In this document: positions 1 through 11,002 of the stretch, piece by piece
Layout of the letters: each line of letters starts with the position of its first letter
Position numbering within the stretch: the first letter of the stretch is position 1
Assembly (NCBI RefSeq): GCF_002022415.1
Contig: NZ_MUBG01000001.1
Location: 1,150,001 to 1,214,000, forward strand
DNA: 64,000 nucleotides
Direction of reading: 5' to 3'
Source: Bartonella sp. WD12.1
GTDB lineage: Bacteria; Pseudomonadota; Alphaproteobacteria; Rhizobiales; Rhizobiaceae
Translations under genes and position numbers: made by a program
The notes under the pieces: generated by a model
What the model saw: the letters and a program-made list of their open reading frames with translations, nothing else
What the model was told of the DNA's origin: nothing
Database searches by the model: none

Positions 1-1
1 A

Positions 2-472
2 AGTCTTGAACTCATGCGCGATAAAGCAAAACGTGATCTTGATTCAACTATTTTGCGTGCTCCATTTAATGGAGTTATTGGAAATTTAACAGCAAAAACA
101 GGTGATTTTGTTGTCAACGGTCAACGCCTTGCTGCTTTAGTACCTATCCATACATTATATATTGAAGCAAATTATAAAGAAACACAGTTGAAGAACATTT
201 ACAGTGGGCAAACTGCTTATATTTCTGTTGATGCTTTTAAAAATGAGGTTTTTAAAGGCAAAGTCCTTTCTATTTCACCTGCAACGGGAGCTATTTTTTC
301 TCTATTACCACCACAAAATGCCACAGGTAATTTTACTAAAATTACCCAACGTATTCCAGTGCGCATTTCCATCCCCGACGATGCATTAAAAAGTGGGCGT
401 ATCCGAGCAGGCATGAGTGTTTTAGTAAAAATCGATACACGTACAAGGCCTCAAGGTAAAAATTCTTTATAA
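2..472 (+). CDS. HlyD/EmrA-type membrane fusion protein, C-terminal part
   Basis: The reading frame is open at the left edge, so this is the last ~156 residues of a periplasmic adaptor protein. Visible sequence includes the lipoyl/barrel part typical of the family (STILRAPFNGVIGNL, then TGDFVVNGQRLAALVP, then YIEANYKETQLKNI). The family links an inner-membrane pump to an outer-membrane channel. The next gene, 19 bases downstream on the same strand, is a DHA2 major facilitator pump, which is the usual EmrA-EmrB pairing, so a tripartite drug or toxin exporter is inferred. The start lies outside the window. The substrate cannot be told from sequence. Confidence 0.9.
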   Translation, partial: SLELMRDKAKRDLDSTILRAPFNGVIGNLTAKTGDFVVNGQRLAALVPIHTLYIEANYKETQLKNIYSGQTAYISVDAFKNEVFKGKVLSISPATGAIFSLLPPQNATGNFTKITQRIPVRISIPDDALKSGRIRAGMSVLVKIDTRTRPQGKNSL

Positions 473-491
473 CAAAATCAATGATCTCGTC

Positions 492-2063
492 ATGAAAGAA
501 CCAACATCTACGCCTATTTCCTCTCAAGAGCGTATAGAAATGCGTAAAATCATAGCCTTCATCGCTATGACTTTTGGTATGTTCATGGCTATTTTAGATA
601 TTCAAATTGTTTCTTCATCTTTGGCTGAAATTCAAGCTGGTTTATCAGCCAGTCCTGATGAAATTTCATGGATTCAAACTTCCTATCTTATAGCAGAAGT
701 TATTATGTTACCTCTTTCCGGCTTTTTAGGGCGTTTACTTTCAACACGTATTTTATTCAGTCTATCAACTGTCGGATTTACTATCTCATCTATTCTTTGT
801 GCCACAGCAACATCCATTGAACAAATGATATTTTATCGAGTACTCCAAGGCTTTATTGGTGGTGGTATCATTCCCAGTGTTTTTGTTGCTTCTTATACAA
901 TTTTTCCTCCCTCTAAACTTCCAATTATTTCGCCTATTGTGGGACTAGTAGCAACATTAGCACCCACCATTGGCCCCACAGTAGGTGGTTATCTCAGTCA
1001 TACCTTATCGTGGCATTGGCTTTTTCTTATTAATGTGCCTTTTGGAATCATCATCTCAATTATAGCTTGGAAATTAATTGACTTTGACAAAGCTGATTTG
1101 TCCTTATTCGCTAAATTTGACTGGTGGGGTCTTATCTCTATGGCAATCTTTTTAGGGTCTTTAGAATATGTTCTAGAAGAAGGTGCACGTCATGACTGGT
1201 TTAATGATAATTTGATTTTTAATTTTTTTATTATTATGCTCTTATCTGCTGGCGTATTTTTCTGGCGTGCTTTTACTGTAAAAGAACCAATTGTTGACCT
1301 TACTGCTTTTTCTGATCGCAATTTCTCGATCGCAGCAATGTTTTCTTTTACGCTTGGGATAGGTCTTTATGGCCTTACCTATCTTTATCCTGTCTATTTA
1401 AGTCAAATCCGTCACTATGATGCCCTTATGATTGGAAATGCAGTTTTTATTTCAGGTCTAGCTATGTTTTTGACCGCTCCTTTTGCGGGATTCCTTTCTG
1501 CACGAATGGACGCACGTCTTATGATTGCTATAGGACTTGCAAGCTTTGCATGGGGAACCTGGTTGGCTACCTCTATCACAGATGATTGGGACTTCTGGGA
1601 ACTCTTTTGGCCGCAAATTTTTCGCGGTATTTCGGTTATGTTGTGTATGGTTCCTATTAATAATATTGCCTTTGGATCATTACCACCAGAACGAATGAAA
1701 AATGCCTCTGGTCTCTTCAATCTAACACGAAATCTTGGTGGTGCAGTGGGGCTTGCTATTATCAGCACTCTTATGACGCAACGTACTGACCTTCATTATG
1801 GACGAACAGCTGAAACTATTCAGCATGGAAATATTCAAGCAACAGAAATGCTTTCAAATCTCACCATGCAGTTTAGCTCTGCTACTTTTGACCCCCATGG
1901 TCTTTCTTTGCTCCAACTTTTTAATATGGTTCTCATACAAGCACAAACCATGGCTTTTAGTGATATCTTTTTTATAATGACTATTCTTTTTAGTATTTTA
2001 ACCTTTTGCACCATCTTCCTCAAAAAGACATCATTATCTACTAATATTTCTCCAAACCACTGA
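492..2063 (+). CDS. DHA2-family (EmrB/QacA-like) MFS multidrug transporter
   Basis: The 523-residue protein is almost entirely hydrophobic segments, consistent with 14 membrane helices. The early motif LDIQIVSSSLAEIQ (about residues 35-48) matches the DHA2 D1 motif, GFLGRLLSTR (about 78-87) matches MFS motif A, and IGPTVGGYL matches the antiporter motif C region. It follows the adaptor gene directly, so an EmrAB-like proton-driven efflux pump in the inner membrane is inferred. Length is normal for the family. Drug specificity is not predictable. Confidence 0.92.
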   Translation: MKEPTSTPISSQERIEMRKIIAFIAMTFGMFMAILDIQIVSSSLAEIQAGLSASPDEISWIQTSYLIAEVIMLPLSGFLGRLLSTRILFSLSTVGFTISSILCATATSIEQMIFYRVLQGFIGGGIIPSVFVASYTIFPPSKLPIISPIVGLVATLAPTIGPTVGGYLSHTLSWHWLFLINVPFGIIISIIAWKLIDFDKADLSLFAKFDWWGLISMAIFLGSLEYVLEEGARHDWFNDNLIFNFFIIMLLSAGVFFWRAFTVKEPIVDLTAFSDRNFSIAAMFSFTLGIGLYGLTYLYPVYLSQIRHYDALMIGNAVFISGLAMFLTAPFAGFLSARMDARLMIAIGLASFAWGTWLATSITDDWDFWELFWPQIFRGISVMLCMVPINNIAFGSLPPERMKNASGLFNLTRNLGGAVGLAIISTLMTQRTDLHYGRTAETIQHGNIQATEMLSNLTMQFSSATFDPHGLSLLQLFNMVLIQAQTMAFSDIFFIMTILFSILTFCTIFLKKTSLSTNISPNH

Positions 2064-2181
2064 TTTACATTGTAAAGTGTAAGAAAAACTTTGTATTCTG
2101 ATTACTAAATAGCACAATCTTATTCCTTCGCCATTTTAATGGTGTGCTTTATAAAGTAATATTATACATTTATAAAAAAGC

Positions 2182-3315
2182 TTAGATTACATAGGATCGT
2201 AAAGGCTCAAAACCATTAAATGCAACAGATGCATAAGTTGTGGTGTAAGCGCCAGTCCCGTGAATTAACAATTCATCACCAATGGTTAGAGATAAAGGAA
2301 GAAGATAGGGTGTTTTTTCATACATGACATCTGCTGAATCGCATGTTGGCCCCGCCAAAATACAAGGCTCCATTGCCTTATCATCATGAATTGTTTCAAT
2401 CGGATAGCGAATAGCTTCATCCATAGTTTCAGCAAGGCCATTAAATTTCCCCACGTCAAGATAAACCCAGCGAATATTATCACTATCTGCCTTTTTGGAT
2501 ATCAACACAACCTCTGTACGAATAACACCAGCATTGCCCACTATTGCACGCCCTGGCTCAATAATCGTTTCAGGAATACGATTACCAAAATGTTTTTTTA
2601 ATGAATCAAAAATCGCTATACCATAAACTTGAGTTGTAGGAACCTCTTTCAAATAACGTGCTGGAAAACCTCCCCCCATATTAACCAATTGCAACTGAAT
2701 ACCTTCTTTTTCTAAACGCTCAAAAATTAAAGCTACATCCGATAAAGCATGATCCCAAGCGTTTAAATGCGTCTGCTGAGATCCCACATGAAAAGACACA
2801 CCATATGCTTGCAAGCCTAATTGGTGTGCCCGGCGCAGTACATCAACCGCCATATCGGGAACACAACCAAATTTGCGTGATAATGGCCACTCTGCCCCTT
2901 CACCATTGGTAAGAATTCGGCAAAAAACGCGAGCTCCTGGTGCAGCACGAGCAATCTTTTCCACTTCTTCAACACAATCAACCGCATAGAGCGAAATGCC
3001 AAGAGTATGAGCATAAGCAATATCACGTTCTTTTTTAATAGTATTGCCAAAAGAAATACGCTCAGCTGTTGCTCCTGCCTCTAAAGCCATTTTAATTTCT
3101 GCTACAGAAGCAGCATCAAAAGATGATCCTAAAGAAGTAAGCAAACTCAAAATTTCAGGTGCTGGATTTGCTTTAATCGCGTAGAAAATACGCGATTGAG
3201 GAAGAGCTTTTTCAAAATTTAAATAATTCTCACGGACAACATCAAGGTCAACAATCAAGCATGGACCTTTTGGATGATGTGTTGAAAGAAAATCGCGAAT
3301 ACGTTGCGTTGCCAT
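2182..3315 (-). CDS. Ornithine/diaminobasic-acid decarboxylase, fold type III PLP
   Basis: The ATG at 3315 is preferred because AAGGAG lies 8 bases upstream; a TTG two codons earlier is also open. The 377-residue protein has the PLP lysine in FYAIKANP (about K48), the HVGSQ motif, the phosphate-binding stretch MGGGFPA, EPGR, and the catalytic cysteine in GPTCDSAD. These are hallmarks of the eukaryotic-like ornithine decarboxylase group, which makes putrescine; related enzymes act on lysine as well. The leader carries a speF-type RNA (3525-3670), which supports a polyamine role. It is monocistronic. Confidence 0.9.
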   Translation of the reverse strand: MATQRIRDFLSTHHPKGPCLIVDLDVVRENYLNFEKALPQSRIFYAIKANPAPEILSLLTSLGSSFDAASVAEIKMALEAGATAERISFGNTIKKERDIAYAHTLGISLYAVDCVEEVEKIARAAPGARVFCRILTNGEGAEWPLSRKFGCVPDMAVDVLRRAHQLGLQAYGVSFHVGSQQTHLNAWDHALSDVALIFERLEKEGIQLQLVNMGGGFPARYLKEVPTTQVYGIAIFDSLKKHFGNRIPETIIEPGRAIVGNAGVIRTEVVLISKKADSDNIRWVYLDVGKFNGLAETMDEAIRYPIETIHDDKAMEPCILAGPTCDSADVMYEKTPYLLPLSLTIGDELLIHGTGAYTTTYASVAFNGFEPLRSYVI

Positions 3316-3524
3316 TTGCAATTCTCCTTAAGGAAGGCAAAAGTCTCCCTTTAAACCAAAGGACAAAATACACACAAACCACCATTTTTATCCCTATTAT
3401 TCAGATAATTAGGATAAATCAGCATTGTATGCAACGAAGGAACAGCGCGAAAACCGCATTGTTCTATTTTGTCTGCCTTTTTGATTGGAGTTGCACAAAA
3501 ACTTCCGCACTGAAGGCAATGAGG

Positions 3525-3670
3525 TGTGCCTCTATAGTTATCCCAGCTTTTTAAATAGCTGGAAGACACCAGAAAGGCCCGCACCGTCGTTGCTTCAAGA
3601 TGTCCTCATTCTTTCGATGGCCGTAAGAATGACTGGAGCGGTTAGTTCCAGGTACCGTACCGGTTAATCC
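3525..3670 (-). ncRNA. speF-type leader RNA upstream of the decarboxylase
   Basis: On the minus strand this 5' leader holds consecutive hairpins: CTGGA/TCCAG (3633-3651), an 8-bp stem TCATTCTT/AAGAATGA (3606-3632), and CCAGCT/AGCTGG (3543-3562). Between the last two runs the conserved-looking stretch CAACGACGGTGCGGGCC followed by TTTCTGGTGTCTTCC. This resembles the alphaproteobacterial speF motif known upstream of ornithine decarboxylase genes. The RNA lies about 210 bases upstream of the start codon, which suggests regulation by attenuation or translation. Identification is from memory of the family; a covariance-model search would decide it. Confidence 0.7.
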
Positions 3671-3939
3671 CACCATTTGAGAACCAGCGGACACCCACAG
3701 GCACGTGCGACTTTGGGCAATGTTGCGTATAAGACTAATTTTTATTTATTTCAATCATTTTTTTTACTTTTAGATAAAAAATGATAGCCAAAAACACACT
3801 TTATTCAAAAACGTAAACCAGCTTATATTCCTATCTTCTATGCATGCAATAATAGGCTAACCAATAACCTTTATTCAAAATGCCCTTCTTTTAAAATAGA
3901 AGAAAAAACAAAAGCTTTGAATATTCAAAACAGCGATCA

Positions 3940-4857
3940 TCATCGTTCTTGATAGGAATGTATTGCACGTGATTTTAATAACTGGAACTGTTTATGACGT
4001 TCTCGAAAACGCTGTCTATCAGCATCGCTGCGTGTATTATAACAAGCATCACACGACACACCCTCTTCATAATGAGGTGATAACTTGCTTTCAGCATTAA
4101 GAGGGTAACGACAAGCCCGGCATAATTCGCGCCCACACTCTTCAAGACCGTGACTCACAGAAACACGTTCATCAAAAACAAAGCATTCACCCCACCACAG
4201 GCTTTTTTCTTTCGGCATTGTTTCTAAATAGCGTAAAATACCACCTTTTAAGTGATAAACTTGATCATAACCAAGCCCACGCACATAAGCTGTTGATTTT
4301 TCACACCGTATACCACCTGTGCAAAACATGGCGATTTTCTTTTTCTTTTTCAAATCACCTTCATGCTTAGCTATCCATTCAGGAAATTCACGAAACGTTT
4401 TAATACGAGGATCAATTGCTCCTTGAAAACTACCCAATGCATATTCATAATCATTGCGTGTATCAATTAAAATCGTTTCTTCATCTTGTATCAGGGCATT
4501 CCAATCTTCAGGCTCTACATAAGTGCCAACAATTTCTAACGGATTAACACCCTCTACCCCCATTGTAACAATTTCTTTTTTTAATCGCACTTTCATACGA
4601 TGAAAAGGCATCTTTGATGCCCATGAATATTTAAGTTCTGGCTCCTGCAAAGCAGGCTGTGCAGTAATAAAATTGACTAGTGCTTCAATTGCAGCACAAG
4701 AACCAGCAACTGTTCCATTAATACCCTCTTTTGCTAAAAGCAAAGTACCTTTGATGCCATTTGCCTGACATAAATCCCGCAAGGGTTTTTGTAATTGATG
4801 ATAATGTTCCAAATCTGCAAAACAATAAAGAGCAGCAACTTTAAAATTCTTTTCCAT
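3940..4857 (-). CDS. trhO: tRNA uridine(34) hydroxylase, rhodanese-domain protein
   Basis: This 305-residue protein matches the YbfI/YceA (UPF0176, TrhO) family: an N-terminal acylphosphatase-like region ([19 protein letters not shown]), a central rhodanese domain with the active-site loop [10 protein letters not shown] (Cys at about 179), and a C-terminal cysteine-rich segment ([12 protein letters not shown] and CDACYN) that could bind metal. The family makes 5-hydroxyuridine at the tRNA wobble position in an oxygen-dependent reaction. The shine-dalgarno is weak. It stands alone between AT-rich spacers. Family assignment is firm; the activity is by homology. Confidence 0.88.
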   Translation of the reverse strand: MEKNFKVAALYCFADLEHYHQLQKPLRDLCQANGIKGTLLLAKEGINGTVAGSCAAIEALVNFITAQPALQEPELKYSWASKMPFHRMKVRLKKEIVTMGVEGVNPLEIVGTYVEPEDWNALIQDEETILIDTRNDYEYALGSFQGAIDPRIKTFREFPEWIAKHEGDLKKKKKIAMFCTGGIRCEKSTAYVRGLGYDQVYHLKGGILRYLETMPKEKSLWWGECFVFDERVSVSHGLEECGRELCRACRYPLNAESKLSPHYEEGVSCDACYNTRSDADRQRFRERHKQFQLLKSRAIHSYQER

Positions 4858-5098
4858 ATTCTTGCAATAACCCGCGTTTCACTCAATTTCAAGACTTATT
4901 CATATTACTTTTTATATATTTTACTTCTGTATATTATGCTTAAATTAAACTATACTTATCATATTATTGTATAGAAAAAATTATCTTGCATCCAAAATAG
5001 AATGCCTTTCACTTTTTATCCAAAAATAAACTCTGACATTGTTGTTCATATGATTTCAAGTGCTGTTTTCGTAACGCATAGCAAGATACAGCTTTTTT

Positions 5099-5929
5099 CT
5101 ACCCTACAAAAGCACGTTCCACAACATATGTGGCCGGTGCATTATTTGCACCCTCAATAAGCCCGAAAGATTCACACATTGCTGCACAGTCCTTCAGCAT
5201 TGCCATTGAACCACAAATCATTACACGGTCTTCATCAGAATTAATTTTGGGCAAGCCAGCCATTTCAAAAAAAACACCACTCTCCATTACATTAGTAATG
5301 CGCCCCATATATTTTGAAGGTTCACGAGTAGTCATAGGATAAAATTTTAACTGCTGTGCATACTCACCAATCAACGGATCTTGGTACAAAGATGCAACAA
5401 GATCTTTTGCATACGCTAACTCATTTTTCTCACGTGTTGTTTGAACAAGCACAACTTGAGAAAATTTTTCATAAGTTTCAGGATCACGAATAAGACTTGC
5501 AAAAGGAGCAACACCTGTACCTGTTGAAAGGAGATAAAGACGCTTTCCAGGAATAAGAGCATCAAGAACCAATGTTCCCGTAGATTTTTTACGCATTAAA
5601 ACCGTATCACCAATTTTGATTTTTTGAAGATGTTCGGTCAATGGCCCTCCTGGAACTTTGATAGAAAAAAATTCTAACTGTTCATCCCAAAATGGACTAG
5701 CGATTGAATATGCACGATAAATTGGCTTTTCTGCATTCGGTAAACCAATCATAACAAATTCGCCTGAGCGAAAACGAAAAGTTTCTGGCCGGTTCAGACG
5801 AAATTTAAACAAATGATCTGTATAATGGCAAACCTCCTGAACGGTGAGCGCAAATACATTATCAGGAATCGGAAAGTTTGGTGCAACACTACTGATGTTT
5901 GATTGAACATTGGTGGTACATACACTCAT
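5099..5929 (-). CDS. fpr: Ferredoxin--NADP(+) reductase
   Basis: The 276-residue protein has the FAD-binding motif RAYSIASPFW, the FAD phosphate-loop segment KVPGGPLTEHL, the NADP-binding STGTGVAPFASLIRD and the C-terminal ICGSMAML segment, ending in Y-VVERAFVG as in alphaproteobacterial Fpr enzymes. It transfers electrons between NADPH and ferredoxin or flavodoxin in the cytoplasm. AAGGAAC lies about 8 bases before the ATG. It is monocistronic, divergent from alr across a 712-base spacer. Confidence 0.92.
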   Translation of the reverse strand: MSVCTTNVQSNISSVAPNFPIPDNVFALTVQEVCHYTDHLFKFRLNRPETFRFRSGEFVMIGLPNAEKPIYRAYSIASPFWDEQLEFFSIKVPGGPLTEHLQKIKIGDTVLMRKKSTGTLVLDALIPGKRLYLLSTGTGVAPFASLIRDPETYEKFSQVVLVQTTREKNELAYAKDLVASLYQDPLIGEYAQQLKFYPMTTREPSKYMGRITNVMESGVFFEMAGLPKINSDEDRVMICGSMAMLKDCAAMCESFGLIEGANNAPATYVVERAFVG

Positions 5930-6641
5930 AAAATTGTTCCTTATATCCTTATTGAATATTTAATTTTAAATTTTGTAAAATGGTATAATGGTTGCACAAC
6001 TATCTACCAATATCTTTCTAAACATATAGTGTTAAAATAATACTTTTAGGACTTAAACCAATTAAATAAAAACATCTGAAACAGATATCTGTCACACCAG
6101 ATAACTCTTATAATGAATCAGTTCAGTTATATTATATTGCTAGCGTTAACACACAACTAGTAACAAACATGATTTTGTTATTAAAATTTAATTTTAAAAC
6201 TGACAGCTTTAAACCTTAAAACAAAAATTTCTACCTCTTCTTTCAAAAGCAATCTAAATATTCACCATAAGCAACACACATACCTCATAATACTTGAGAA
6301 TGCTTGCTACTTTTTCTATAAGTTCATATAATTATAGGAAATATCCTTTGTTTCTAAAACATGCATTTAAGCAACAAATAACCTGCTTTTGTTAATTATG
6401 GTGTGAGTTACGTGATCCCACAGCACAGATCGGGAATAATATTTTCATTGAGTATATCAAAGCTAAACATTTTATTTCAAAAGACTGTTTCTATTATATA
6501 CAATCCGGTATGACTTCAAAAATAAAAACAATAGTTGAATTCTCTGTACAAGTTTATACAAGCAACAACTCAAAAAACCTCGTGTTTATTACTGACACAT
6601 TTATTACTGACACAGATTTATTATACAGATAAGATTTTACA
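5930..6641. other. Divergent AT-rich spacer between fpr and alr
   Basis: No convincing open reading frame or RNA gene is visible in these 712 bases. The only clear structure is a perfect tandem repeat of a 15-base unit, TTTATTACTGACACA, at 6585-6599 and 6600-6614, which ends 27 bases before the alr start codon. Promoters for both divergent genes must lie here but no strong consensus stands out. Confidence 0.6.
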
Positions 6642-7763
6642 ATGAATAAATCCGTTGATTATGAAACAAAAATACCGCTTCCCTATACAGCTGTATTAAC
6701 TATTGACATTGGTGCCATTGTTGCCAATTACACAGCTTTATCTCAACATGTTGCTCCTACAGAATGTTCAGCTGTCGTAAAAGCTAACGCTTATGGGATA
6801 GGTGCTGAAAAAGTTGCTCCTGCACTTTATCAAGCTGGTTGTCGTACTTTTTTTGTTGCTCAAATTAAAGAAGCACTTCAATTAAAAACTATTTTACCAC
6901 CTGATGTTACTCTTGCCCTTCTTAATGGGCTTCCACCTACTGCAGAAGAATTTGTAGCTCAAGCTGGTATTGTTCCTGTTCTTAATTCTTGGCACGAAAT
7001 TGAAAGTTGGCAAATACTTTGTCAAAAAAAGGGTAAAAAATTCCCAGCAATCGTTCAAATTGATACCAATATGAATCGGTTAGGTCTTGATCAAAAAGAA
7101 TTACAACAACTTATCAAATGCCCTACCCTGTTTGAAATAGCAGATATAAAATATATTATAAGCCATCTTTCCAATGGAGATGATTTCGCACATTCATCTA
7201 ATTATACACAATTAACCACCATAAAAACAATGCTTGCACAATTACCTACGTGTAAAGTTTCGCTTGCTAATTCTGGGGGAATTTTACTTGGTCCAGATTT
7301 TTATTTTGATCTCGTGCGTCCAGGCATTGCACTTTATGGAATTAATTTCCATAGAAAACACACAGTACCCATCAAACCTGTTTTAAAACTTGAAGCTCAA
7401 GTTATTCAAAGTCGCTCTGTTGAAGAAGGTGTGCCAATTGGCTATGGGGGAAGTTTTATTACCCGCCGGCCAAGTGTTCTTACAACTATTTCTATCGGCT
7501 ATGCTGATGGATGGCTACGTAATCTTTCTAACAAAGGTTCTGTTTATTTCAAAGGATACAAACTTCCCATTGTTGGACGAATCTCTATGGATTCTATCAT
7601 TGTTGATGCAACCGACCTTGAACACGATAAACCTAAAAGAGGTGACTGGGTAGAGCTTATCGGAGAACATCAAACAATTGAAGATGTTTCTATAGATGCA
7701 AATACCGTTCCTCACGAAATTCTTTCTTCTCTTGGTGCTCGCTGTAAACGTATTTATATTTAA
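6642..7763 (+). CDS. alr: Alanine racemase
   Basis: This 373-residue fold type III PLP enzyme converts L- to D-alanine for peptidoglycan. The PLP lysine sits in SAVVKANAYGIG (K47). The barrel motifs NMNRLG and SLANSGG, the arginine loop VRPGIALYG, and the second catalytic tyrosine region VPIGYGGSF are all present, followed by the beta domain with GRISMDSIIVD. Length is typical. There is no strong ribosome-binding site, but the ATG at 6642 gives the normal family N-terminus. It is transcribed alone. Confidence 0.95.
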   Translation: MNKSVDYETKIPLPYTAVLTIDIGAIVANYTALSQHVAPTECSAVVKANAYGIGAEKVAPALYQAGCRTFFVAQIKEALQLKTILPPDVTLALLNGLPPTAEEFVAQAGIVPVLNSWHEIESWQILCQKKGKKFPAIVQIDTNMNRLGLDQKELQQLIKCPTLFEIADIKYIISHLSNGDDFAHSSNYTQLTTIKTMLAQLPTCKVSLANSGGILLGPDFYFDLVRPGIALYGINFHRKHTVPIKPVLKLEAQVIQSRSVEEGVPIGYGGSFITRRPSVLTTISIGYADGWLRNLSNKGSVYFKGYKLPIVGRISMDSIIVDATDLEHDKPKRGDWVELIGEHQTIEDVSIDANTVPHEILSSLGARCKRIYI

Positions 7764-8200
7764 GCTATCGAAAAACTACTAATAAAATCAATTTTTAAAA
7801 TTAGCGTTTTAGAAAAGCAGTCTCATTGGTGTAACCCTCAACATAGCATCTTTAGGAAAGACAAGGATATATTCATTCTCTATCTCTACAAGAATCAAAT
7901 TAAATTAATTCATAAGAAAGCTAATCAGATTTTTAGCGTCAAATATGTATTGAATGAACAGGGGGATTTAACTTGTATTTGAATTTTTCTTCTCTTCTTT
8001 TATTCAATAAAATTAGCAGTAAATTCTCAACTTAATCTGTGAGAATTTACAAACATTTGTATCTTAAAAAGAAAAAACAGCCAATTCATAAGTCAATGAC
8101 ATAAGCTGAAAACTAATTTTAACACACTAAAATTTGATAGCATTCGTTATTAATAAATAATTTTAAAAATCCACACAAAATGAGTGGATTTTTATGATAT
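7764..8200. other. Spacer between convergent alr and gcvP
   Basis: AT-rich 437-base spacer between two convergent genes. Apart from the terminator hairpin at 8165-8193 nothing gene-like was found on either strand. Confidence 0.6.
8165..8193 (-). terminator. Rho-independent terminator of the gcv operon
   Basis: A perfect 10-bp stem (AAAAATCCAC / GTGGATTTTT) with a 9-base loop lies 8 bases beyond the gcvP stop codon. It has T-runs on both flanks, so it could also stop transcription arriving from alr on the other strand. Confidence 0.8.
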
Positions 8201-11002
8201 TTAATCCGTTAATGGTGGCGGGCAAGAACAGATTAATGCTCTATCGCCGGCAACATTATCAATACGTGACACAGGTGGCCAATATTTACTAGCTGGATCA
8301 ACATGACGGTTAGGAAAAGCAGCTTCTTGTCGTGAATAAGTCCTTTTCCAATGATCATCCAAAGTATCTGCCAATGTATGCGGTGCATTTACTAATGGAT
8401 TATCTTCTTTTGGCCAAACACCTTCACCGACTTTCTTAGCCTCCTCAGCGATGGATAATAAAGCATCACAAAGACGATCAATTTCTGCTTTTGGCTCTGA
8501 TTCTGTTGGTTCAATCATCAAAGTTCCGTGAACTGGAAATGACATAGTTGGCGCGTGAAATCCATAGTCTATTAAACGTTTTGCAATGTCATCAACACTA
8601 ACTCCATATTGTTCCTTCAATAAACGTGTATCAACAATACATTCATGAGCAACATGACCATACTTACCACGATAAAGAATAGAATAAGCCTTTGAAAGAC
8701 GTGCAGCAATATAATTGGCATTTAGTATTGCTGTTTGTGTTGCATACTTCAAACCATCTGCTCCCATCATTCGAATATACATCCACGTAATAACAAGAAT
8801 AGAAGCACTGCCATAAGGAGCCGCAGAAACTGCATGTGTTGTCTTATGCTGTTCATGACCAGGTAAAAATGGCCTTAAATGCTCTTTTACACCAATCGGC
8901 CCAACACCAGGACCACCACCACCATGAGGAATGGCAAATGTTTTATGAAGATTCATGTGGCAAACATCCGCTCCCATATCTGCTGGACGTGCAAGACCTA
9001 CAAGCGCATTTAAATTGGCCCCATCAAAATAAACTTGCCCACCATTTTCATGGATAATAGCGCAAATGTCTTTAATGCTTTCCTCATAAACACCATGCGT
9101 TGAAGGATAAGTGATCATTAAAGCTGCCAAACAGTCTTTATGCAATTGTGCTTTGGCTTTAAGATCATTAATATCGACATCGCCATCATTTAAACATTGA
9201 ACCACAACAACTTTCATACCGGCCATATGAGCTGAAGCTGGGTTGGTACCATGTGCAGATGCGGGAACAAGACAAACATTACGTTGATGATCACCACGAG
9301 ATTGATGATATCGACGAATAGCCAAAAGCCCGGCATATTCGCCCTGAGCACCAGAATTTGGCTGAAAAGAAACTTGAGCAAACCCTGTAATTTCACACAA
9401 CCATGTATTTAGCTGACTGATCATTTCTCGATAACCCTCTTCGTCTCCTTGAGGAGCAAAAGGATGTATATTAGCAACCACAGGCCAGCTCACAGGTATT
9501 AATTCAGCCGCTGCATTAAGCTTCATTGTACAAGAACCAAGTGGAATCATTGCTCGATCTAGTGCTAAGTCTTTATCTGATAAGCGGCGTAAAAAACGCA
9601 TCATATCTGTTTCTGAATGAATCGCACTAAAAAATGGTTGTGAAAGAAAAGCAGCATCACGTTCTTTGCCCAAAAGCTTTGAATCAGATTTGTCTGCTAG
9701 TTGTGCCCCAAAAAGCTGCGCTAAAGCACAGGCATCTTCTTCTGTTGATAATTCATCAAAATTGATTGCAACCCTATCATTGTCAATAACACGAATAAGA
9801 TACCCCTTCTCTTTTGCTCGAGTCGCAATTTCTTGAGCTTTCCCCTCAACAAAAATACTAACACAATCAAAAAAGTGTCGATTTTCACAACGTATACCTG
9901 CTGCCTCTAAACCACTAGCAAAACGACATGTTAAATGGTGAATCCTCTTAGCAATCGCCTGTAAACCTTGTGGTCCGTGCCAAACAGCATAAGCTACAGC
10001 CATATTAGCCAACAAAGCCTGTGCTGTACATATATTTGATGTAGCTTTATCACGTCGAATATGTTGTTCACGGGTTTGCAATGCCAAACGAAAACCGACA
10101 CGTCCTTTCGTATCGACTGATTGACCAACAATACGCCCTGGAATCAAGCGCGTTAAAGCAGAACTCACAGCAAGATAGCCCGCATGAGGACCACCAAAAC
10201 CCATTGGAACACCATAACGTTGCATAGAGCCAACAACAATATCTGCACCCCATTTTGCTGGCGACTCCATAATAGTGAGCGCCAAAGGATCAGCAACAAC
10301 AATTACCAGCGCTCCTTTTTCTTTTGCTTCTTTAATGACTTCACTGTAATCATTAAAGCAACCTTTTGTATCCGGCCATGACAAAACAATAGCCGCTGTA
10401 TCTGCACAAATTTCACTATGTGTATTTATTTGAATACCCTGCGTTTCAGCACGCGTTTGAATGACACTCAAAGTCTGAGGATGCAATAAACTTTGAATCA
10501 AAATTTTTGTCTTCTTTTCACGAGAAAAGCGAAAAGCTACTGCATTGGCTTCAGCTAAAGCTGTTGCTTCATCTAAAAGTGAAGCAGCAGCAACAGGTAA
10601 ACCTGTCAATTCACTGATCAATGTTTGAAAATAAAATAATAATTCTAAACGGCCTTGGCTAATCTCTGCTTGATAAGGTGTATAAGCAGTATACCAAGCT
10701 GGATTTTCAAAAAGATTGCGTAAAATAACAGATGGCACACATGTTCCATAATAACCCTGGCCAATGAAATTTTTGCGCAAACGATTACGCTCCATCATTT
10801 TGGATAGCTCTTCTAAAGCCTGTTTTTCACTTGCCGCTTGCGGCAAATTAAGTGGACGTTCTAAATGAATAGACTGAGGTATAGCTTGAGAGATCAATGT
10901 TTCAATTGAATCAAGAGCTAAAACATCTAGCATTTCCTGTGTTTCACCAGGTCGAATCCCAATATGCCGAGAAAAAAAACGACGTTCTTGCATAGCACTC
11001 AT
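8201..11002 (-). CDS. gcvP: Glycine dehydrogenase (decarboxylating), P-protein
   Basis: The 933-residue single-chain P-protein starts with the [16 protein letters not shown] region and contains both homologous halves. The PLP-binding lysine lies in [18 protein letters not shown] in the C-terminal half. It decarboxylates glycine and passes the aminomethyl group to the lipoylated GcvH. The start codon overlaps the gcvH stop by 4 bases (ATGA), indicating translational coupling in a gcvT-gcvH-gcvP operon. Length matches proteobacterial GcvP. Nothing looks degraded. Confidence 0.96.
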   Translation of the reverse strand: MSAMQERRFFSRHIGIRPGETQEMLDVLALDSIETLISQAIPQSIHLERPLNLPQAASEKQALEELSKMMERNRLRKNFIGQGYYGTCVPSVILRNLFENPAWYTAYTPYQAEISQGRLELLFYFQTLISELTGLPVAAASLLDEATALAEANAVAFRFSREKKTKILIQSLLHPQTLSVIQTRAETQGIQINTHSEICADTAAIVLSWPDTKGCFNDYSEVIKEAKEKGALVIVVADPLALTIMESPAKWGADIVVGSMQRYGVPMGFGGPHAGYLAVSSALTRLIPGRIVGQSVDTKGRVGFRLALQTREQHIRRDKATSNICTAQALLANMAVAYAVWHGPQGLQAIAKRIHHLTCRFASGLEAAGIRCENRHFFDCVSIFVEGKAQEIATRAKEKGYLIRVIDNDRVAINFDELSTEEDACALAQLFGAQLADKSDSKLLGKERDAAFLSQPFFSAIHSETDMMRFLRRLSDKDLALDRAMIPLGSCTMKLNAAAELIPVSWPVVANIHPFAPQGDEEGYREMISQLNTWLCEITGFAQVSFQPNSGAQGEYAGLLAIRRYHQSRGDHQRNVCLVPASAHGTNPASAHMAGMKVVVVQCLNDGDVDINDLKAKAQLHKDCLAALMITYPSTHGVYEESIKDICAIIHENGGQVYFDGANLNALVGLARPADMGADVCHMNLHKTFAIPHGGGGPGVGPIGVKEHLRPFLPGHEQHKTTHAVSAAPYGSASILVITWMYIRMMGADGLKYATQTAILNANYIAARLSKAYSILYRGKYGHVAHECIVDTRLLKEQYGVSVDDIAKRLIDYGFHAPTMSFPVHGTLMIEPTESEPKAEIDRLCDALLSIAEEAKKVGEGVWPKEDNPLVNAPHTLADTLDDHWKRTYSRQEAAFPNRHVDPASKYWPPVSRIDNVAGDRALICSCPPPLTD

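Noticed and set aside
3351-3584. 77-residue minus-strand frame overlapping the decarboxylase leader
   Set aside because: It lies within the structured leader and looks like translated RNA structure, not a protein.
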